Below are positions 35,184 through 38,263 of a stretch of DNA of 38,263 bases, one piece after another. The first letter of the stretch is position 1. Each line of letters begins with the position of its first letter. The stretch is from the NCBI GenBank assembly GCA_913054455.1, contig CAJXIL010000018.1, forward strand, positions 1-38,263, read 5' to 3'. The translations under genes were made by a program, and so were the position numbers. Below the pieces are notes generated by a model. The model ran no database searches, was not told the DNA's origin, and saw only the letters and a list, made by a program, of their open reading frames with translations. Source of the stretch: an uncultured Roseobacter sp. (GTDB taxonomy: Bacteria > Pseudomonadota > Alphaproteobacteria > Rhodobacterales > Rhodobacteraceae).

Positions 35184-35801
35184 CTAAGGAAATGTCGTCG
35201 CTGGGTCGCCTTGCTGCCACTGGGGATATTTTTTCATGATGCCTTCAAACCTGTCGCTGATAAGAAAACGCTCCAGCCAGGCCTGAAGGTGGGGCCAGGG
35301 TTGCTGGTCGAACCATAGCTTGTCGATGAAGGCAAACTGCCGCACGAAGGGCAAGATGGCATAATCTGCGATTGTTGCCCGGGCAAAAATCCAAGTGTCA
35401 ATCTGTTGGTCAAGATCGGCGAGGAACAGGGCGGCCTGCTGACGCTGGACTGCGGCATCCTCTGATGGATAGCGGCTAGCGTATTTTGTCCTGTCCAAGG
35501 CCCGTTTGAAAGGGCCGTCGGCCCTGGCAATCCAATCCCAACCGCTCTTGGGCATCTGCAACCACTGTTCTGGGTCGTTTCGGCGCAGCGCCCATGTCAT
35601 GATGTCCAGGCTTTCGTCCAGAACTTGTTCAGAGGTCACCAAACAGGGCACGGTGGCGCTAGGCGAGGCCGCTAGAAAGGCCGGGGGTTTGTCGCGCAGC
35701 ACGATTTCACGCAGCTCAACAGGTTGCGCAGCACAAGCAAGGGCCAGCCGAGCGCGCATGGCATAGGGGCATCTACGAAAAGAATATAGTGTGTCGGTCA
35801 T
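35184..35801 (-). CDS. Glutathione S-transferase family protein with CPYA motif
   Basis: A 205-aa GST-like protein. The thioredoxin-fold domain (1-80) has a glutaredoxin-type SFRRCPYAMRARLALACA with Cys11, and SATVPCLVTSEQVLDESLDI with the cis-Pro and glutathione-binding ES. The helical domain follows (ARATIADYAILPFVRQFAFI). A Cys in CPYA suggests thiol-transfer or deglutathionylation rather than Tyr/Ser conjugation, in contrast with the YfcG-like protein at 17324. It is monocistronic and convergent with the TetR gene. The substrate is unknown. Confidence 0.9.
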   Translation of the reverse strand: MTDTLYSFRRCPYAMRARLALACAAQPVELREIVLRDKPPAFLAASPSATVPCLVTSEQVLDESLDIMTWALRRNDPEQWLQMPKSGWDWIARADGPFKRALDRTKYASRYPSEDAAVQRQQAALFLADLDQQIDTWIFARATIADYAILPFVRQFAFIDKLWFDQQPWPHLQAWLERFLISDRFEGIMKKYPQWQQGDPATTFP

Positions 35802-35991
35802 GGGGGCGTTGGGTTTTCAGTATCTCGGGAAAAGGCGAACCTTTGATGTTGCCTAAAAGGCAGGAGTTTTGTCCTGGTGTCGAGCGGTTCTTCGGCGGGG
35901 GCGAAATCACGGGGCCTTTTATTCCAGAGCCTGCGGCGCTAACAGTTCAAGGATTACAAACCAAGTCATAAGTATGAGGATCTGTCGCCAC

Positions 35992-36564
35992 ATGACTTCC
36001 TTTCCCAAAATCTGGTTTTTGCGTCACGGGCAAACCGAGTGGAACGCAGAGAAACGTATTCAAGGGCAATTGGAATCGCGCCTCAGCCCCCTGGGGCAGT
36101 CCCATGCTCGCCAACAAGCGGAATTGATGCGCCCTATATTGGCCGAGGCACCAGCCTGTTTTGTGTCGCCTCTGGGCCGAGCACAGGAAACAGCAAATAT
36201 TGCGCTATCAGGGACGGATTTTTCAACCGACCAGCGTCTGGCAGAGGCTCATGCCGGTGACCTGCAGGGCATGACCTTGTCTGAGGTCGAGGCAAAGTAT
36301 CCTGAGATCTGGTTGGCAAACCCAAGCCATCTGGATTTGTTTTGTGCAGCACCCAATGGCGAAGGCTATGATAGTTTTCATGCCCGAATTTTGGCGTTTA
36401 TGCAGGCCCTTACGGCCCCTTCGGTTGTCGTGGCTCATGGATTGTTGGGGCAGGTCCTGCGCGGCATTGCCCTGGGATTGACGCGCCAGGAGATGGCAAA
36501 GCTTTCAAACGAGCAGGGCTGTATCTATGTTCTGGAAGAACAGCGGGAGCTGCTTTTGAAGTAA
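35992..36564 (+). CDS. Histidine phosphatase family protein
   Basis: A 190-aa phosphoglycerate-mutase-fold protein. The catalytic RHG motif is in IWFLRHGQTEWNAEKRIQGQ at about 7-26, with SPLGRAQETANIAL near 60 and the second His in VVVAHGLLGQVLRGIALG near 147. The acidic Glu lies in LAEAHAGDLQGM. I start it at ATG 35992 (MTSFPKIWFLRHG); the frame extends upstream to 35869 but that segment has no family similarity. Substrates in this family range from sugar phosphates to nucleotides, so none is assigned. Confidence 0.9.
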   Translation: MTSFPKIWFLRHGQTEWNAEKRIQGQLESRLSPLGQSHARQQAELMRPILAEAPACFVSPLGRAQETANIALSGTDFSTDQRLAEAHAGDLQGMTLSEVEAKYPEIWLANPSHLDLFCAAPNGEGYDSFHARILAFMQALTAPSVVVAHGLLGQVLRGIALGLTRQEMAKLSNEQGCIYVLEEQRELLLK

Positions 36565-36598
36565 TCTGATTTTTTTGCAAAAAATCGATTTTCCCCTC

Positions 36599-36627
36599 TT
36601 GCGCCCACCTCGGTCTTTGTCTAAATC
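36599..36627 (+). promoter_or_regulatory. tRNA-Val promoter
   Basis: TTGCGC (36599-36604), 17 bases, TAAATC (36622-36627), 10 bases before the tRNA. The spacing and position fit a stable-RNA sigma-70 promoter. Confidence 0.65.
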
Positions 36628-36637
36628 CACGCTCATC

Positions 36638-36713
<76 letters not shown>

Positions 36714-37100
36714 TTCACCCTGTTAAATTCAGCTGGATATTACGCTGCCTCGTCGAGGCGAGTGTTTCGCTGTTGGCTCTGATCCTCTATGGGTTGCGCT
36801 CCTTGGGGCGCCAAGCGTCGCTTTACCTGCCCATGGATGCCGGTCTTTATAGTCTTGGTGAGGCGCAGGTGGAGGTCTGGTGAGGGCGTGTCAAGAAGGC
36901 TTGCCCCTGGAGTTAGGGAAGCTGCTGAGGCTTTCTACCAACCAGTTTGAATTTTTGCATTTTTCACGCGTTTGGGAATTAGGTCTTATGGGCCGAGGGC
37001 CTGGCATTTGGCAGAGGCACATGTTGCCGCCGGAGGGAGACAATGTTAGAATCCGGTAACTTAAATTTGGCAGAACTCCCAACTCCATAGGAGACTAGGC
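36714..37100. other. Intergenic region after tRNA-Val
   Basis: I see no supported gene. A plus frame ending at 36883 runs through the tRNA and has no usable start of its own. AGGAG at 37089-37093 is the ribosome site of the next gene. Confidence 0.5.
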
Positions 37101-37844
37101 TTGTCTAACCCTCGCCCGACACTAACCCTGACGTTGCGCCGCACTGGTGGCACTTCATTGCAGAGCTTTCTGGCGCAGGTCTCGCCGTTTCGTTCTGTGC
37201 AGCACGAACCATTTAATCCTGATCGGATCTGGGGGCATATTGTTCAGAAGTTTCAGGAAGACAAGGATCTGGACGCGCTGGAGGCCAGTATCGACGCGCT
37301 TTTGGAGAATAAAGTTAATATCAAGCATTGTGTCGAGGTCGTCCCGGTTCAGGTGACTAAACTGCTGATCCAATGCGCCAAGAAACACGGCTATTTTTTC
37401 ATCGTCCTCACGCGTAGCAACAGCATTCGCAGATTGAGATCACTTTTCCTGGCTATGTCGACCGATGCCTGGGGGCCAGAGCATGAGGCTGAAAGATACC
37501 CTGCGATTTTGGCCGGGGAGGTTAAACCTGCCCCGATCAATCTGGATAAAGTTCGCAGGCAGTATTGGAACGATCAGCTGGTGCTTGGGCGCACGATCTC
37601 TCAATTGCGATACCAGAAGGTCGACTACGAGTGGCTGGTTTTTGAAGAGGTCTACCAGGGTGACGATCCTGTCTCTGTACATGCGGCCAAATTGGCCACT
37701 CAGATCGGAATTGATGTCTCGGGCGAGGGAGCCAACCTGGACAAGCTGAACGAAAAAGGTAAGCAGAGCTCCTATCAGATTGAGAATTTCATTCCGAACT
37801 ATGATGCGATGATGGAGATCTTGAAAGAAACCTGTATCGATTAA
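37101..37844 (+). CDS. Sulfotransferase-like protein of uncertain function
   Basis: A 247-aa protein starting at TTG with AGGAG seven bases upstream. The N-terminal LRRTGGTSLQSFLAQVSPF (about 12-30) resembles the PAPS 5'-phosphosulfate loop of Stf0/NodH-type sulfotransferases, followed by QHEPFNPDRIWG. YFFIVLTRSNSIRRLRSLFL at about 98-117 resembles the 3'-phosphate-binding strand and helix, with an Arg-Ser pair. A Trp-Gly (DAWG) and a late YEWLVFEEVY also fit. No signal peptide or membrane segment is present. It stands alone between two tRNA genes without glycan genes nearby, so the acceptor is unknown and horizontal origin is possible. Confidence 0.6.
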   Translation: MSNPRPTLTLTLRRTGGTSLQSFLAQVSPFRSVQHEPFNPDRIWGHIVQKFQEDKDLDALEASIDALLENKVNIKHCVEVVPVQVTKLLIQCAKKHGYFFIVLTRSNSIRRLRSLFLAMSTDAWGPEHEAERYPAILAGEVKPAPINLDKVRRQYWNDQLVLGRTISQLRYQKVDYEWLVFEEVYQGDDPVSVHAAKLATQIGIDVSGEGANLDKLNEKGKQSSYQIENFIPNYDAMMEILKETCID

Positions 37845-37898
37845 TTCCTTTGCTCCTGATGACTGCGATCTTGTCAGGGGTATTTGCGAAACCGGGGT

Positions 37899-37922
37899 AA
37901 GGGGGCAGGCGGCCCCCTTTTT
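37899..37922 (+). terminator. Terminator of the sulfotransferase-like gene
   Basis: AAGGGGGC and GCCCCCTT form a perfect 8-bp stem with a 5-base loop, then TTTTT, 55 bases after the stop. Confidence 0.9.
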
Positions 37923-38032
37923 CTTTGGTTGCAGGCCAGATCTTTTTTGTTGGGGGATTTGCTGTGGTGTCCGGGCTGAGAAGTGCAGAGAGTCGGATGC
38001 TATGCATTGTTTAGAAGGGGGCGGTCGAAATA

Positions 38033-38096
38033 GCGAAGGCCTTCGCAACGGATCAGGCTCTATTTGAAGTGATGAAAATCAAATAGTTACCCTGAT
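38033..38096. other. Two adjacent dyads before tRNA-Asp
   Basis: A 14-bp perfect palindrome GCGAAGGCCTTCGC (38033-38046) is followed by a two-tier hairpin: ATCAGG/CCTGAT outside and CTATTTGA/TCAAATAG inside (38052-38096, 11-base loop). A T7 run starts at 38103. The rest of the 37923-38209 spacer holds only the tRNA promoter. A terminator of an unseen short RNA, or a regulator site, are both possible. Confidence 0.4.
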
Positions 38097-38142
38097 TTTG
38101 GTATTTTTTTCGACCAAAGCCGAGAAAATGCCAAAACACCGC

Positions 38143-38171
38143 TTGACGATCCCCGAGCGCTGGGAATATTA
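38143..38171 (+). promoter_or_regulatory. tRNA-Asp promoter
   Basis: TTGACG (38143-38148), 17 bases, ATATTA (38166-38171), or TATTAC with 18. This leaves a leader of about 30 bases before the tRNA. Confidence 0.55.
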
Positions 38172-38209
38172 CAGCCCAACATTCAGCAGAGATGCTGGGT
38201 GGGCAGCAC

Positions 38210-38263
38210 GCGGTTGTAGCTCAGCTGGTTAGAGTACCGGCCTGTCACGCCGGGGGTCGCGGG
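38210..38263 (+). tRNA. tRNA-Asp (anticodon GTC), 3' end outside window
   Basis: It begins GCGGTTGTAGCTCAGCTGG. The anticodon stem CCGGC/GCCGG holds loop CTGTCAC with GTC. The window ends inside the T arm, about 23 bases before the expected CCA. Confidence 0.93.

Overview
This window looks like chromosomal DNA from a marine alphaproteobacterium of the Rhodobacteraceae, probably the Roseobacter group (Phaeobacter/Leisingera/Ruegeria-like). The evidence is gene content and order (hflKC-degP, lysC-ptsP, xseA, ftsY, ispZ), a SAM-II riboswitch before metZ, GC-rich codon use, several TTG/GTG starts, and GC-rich intergenic repeats that I recall as typical of the family. The species call is inference; no 16S gene is present.

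Layout. 1-4.9 kb holds membrane and envelope quality control: hflK (5' end outside the window), hflC, a Do-family periplasmic protease, then a secreted SNase-fold protein. 4.9-9.7 kb is a mixed block: a Crp/Fnr regulator, a small lipoprotein, an adrenodoxin-type ferredoxin overlapping a VCBS-repeat protein, a PAS-LuxR regulator and a bestrophin. 9.7-17.3 kb is housekeeping: purD (minus strand), a GRDP-like membrane protein, xseA, a YhhN-family protein, ftsY, a DMT exporter and ispZ. 17.3-26.0 kb is core metabolism: a YfcG-like GST, riboswitch-controlled metZ, folE2, trkH, lysC and ptsP. 26.0-26.7 kb is a long AT-rich intergenic region with DnaA-box-like sites, a strong terminator and a perfect 15-bp inverted repeat.

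26.7-33.8 kb is the main accessory system. It is a tightly packed catabolic operon: a two-domain flavoprotein monooxygenase/old-yellow-enzyme fusion, an SDR, a MarR regulator, an enoyl-CoA hydratase, an acyl-CoA dehydrogenase and an aryl-CoA ligase. It closely resembles the aerobic CoA-dependent 2-aminobenzoate (anthranilate) pathway of Azoarcus evansii (abm genes); salicylate is the main alternative substrate. The ligase would activate the aromatic acid, the fusion would hydroxylate and reduce the ring, and the remaining enzymes would carry out beta-oxidation-like steps, with MarR sensing an intermediate.

33.8-38.3 kb holds a quinone-reductase-like flavoprotein divergent from a TetR regulator across a four-site operator array, a second GST-like protein, a histidine phosphatase, tRNA-Val(TAC), an orphan sulfotransferase-like gene, and a tRNA-Asp(GTC) cut by the window end.

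The most useful non-coding observations are the SAM-II riboswitch plus terminator (metZ), a hairpin that buries the trkH Shine-Dalgarno, the TetR operator array, paired dyads before degP, a perfect TGTGA-N6-TCACA palindrome, and the structured intergenic region before the aromatic operon.
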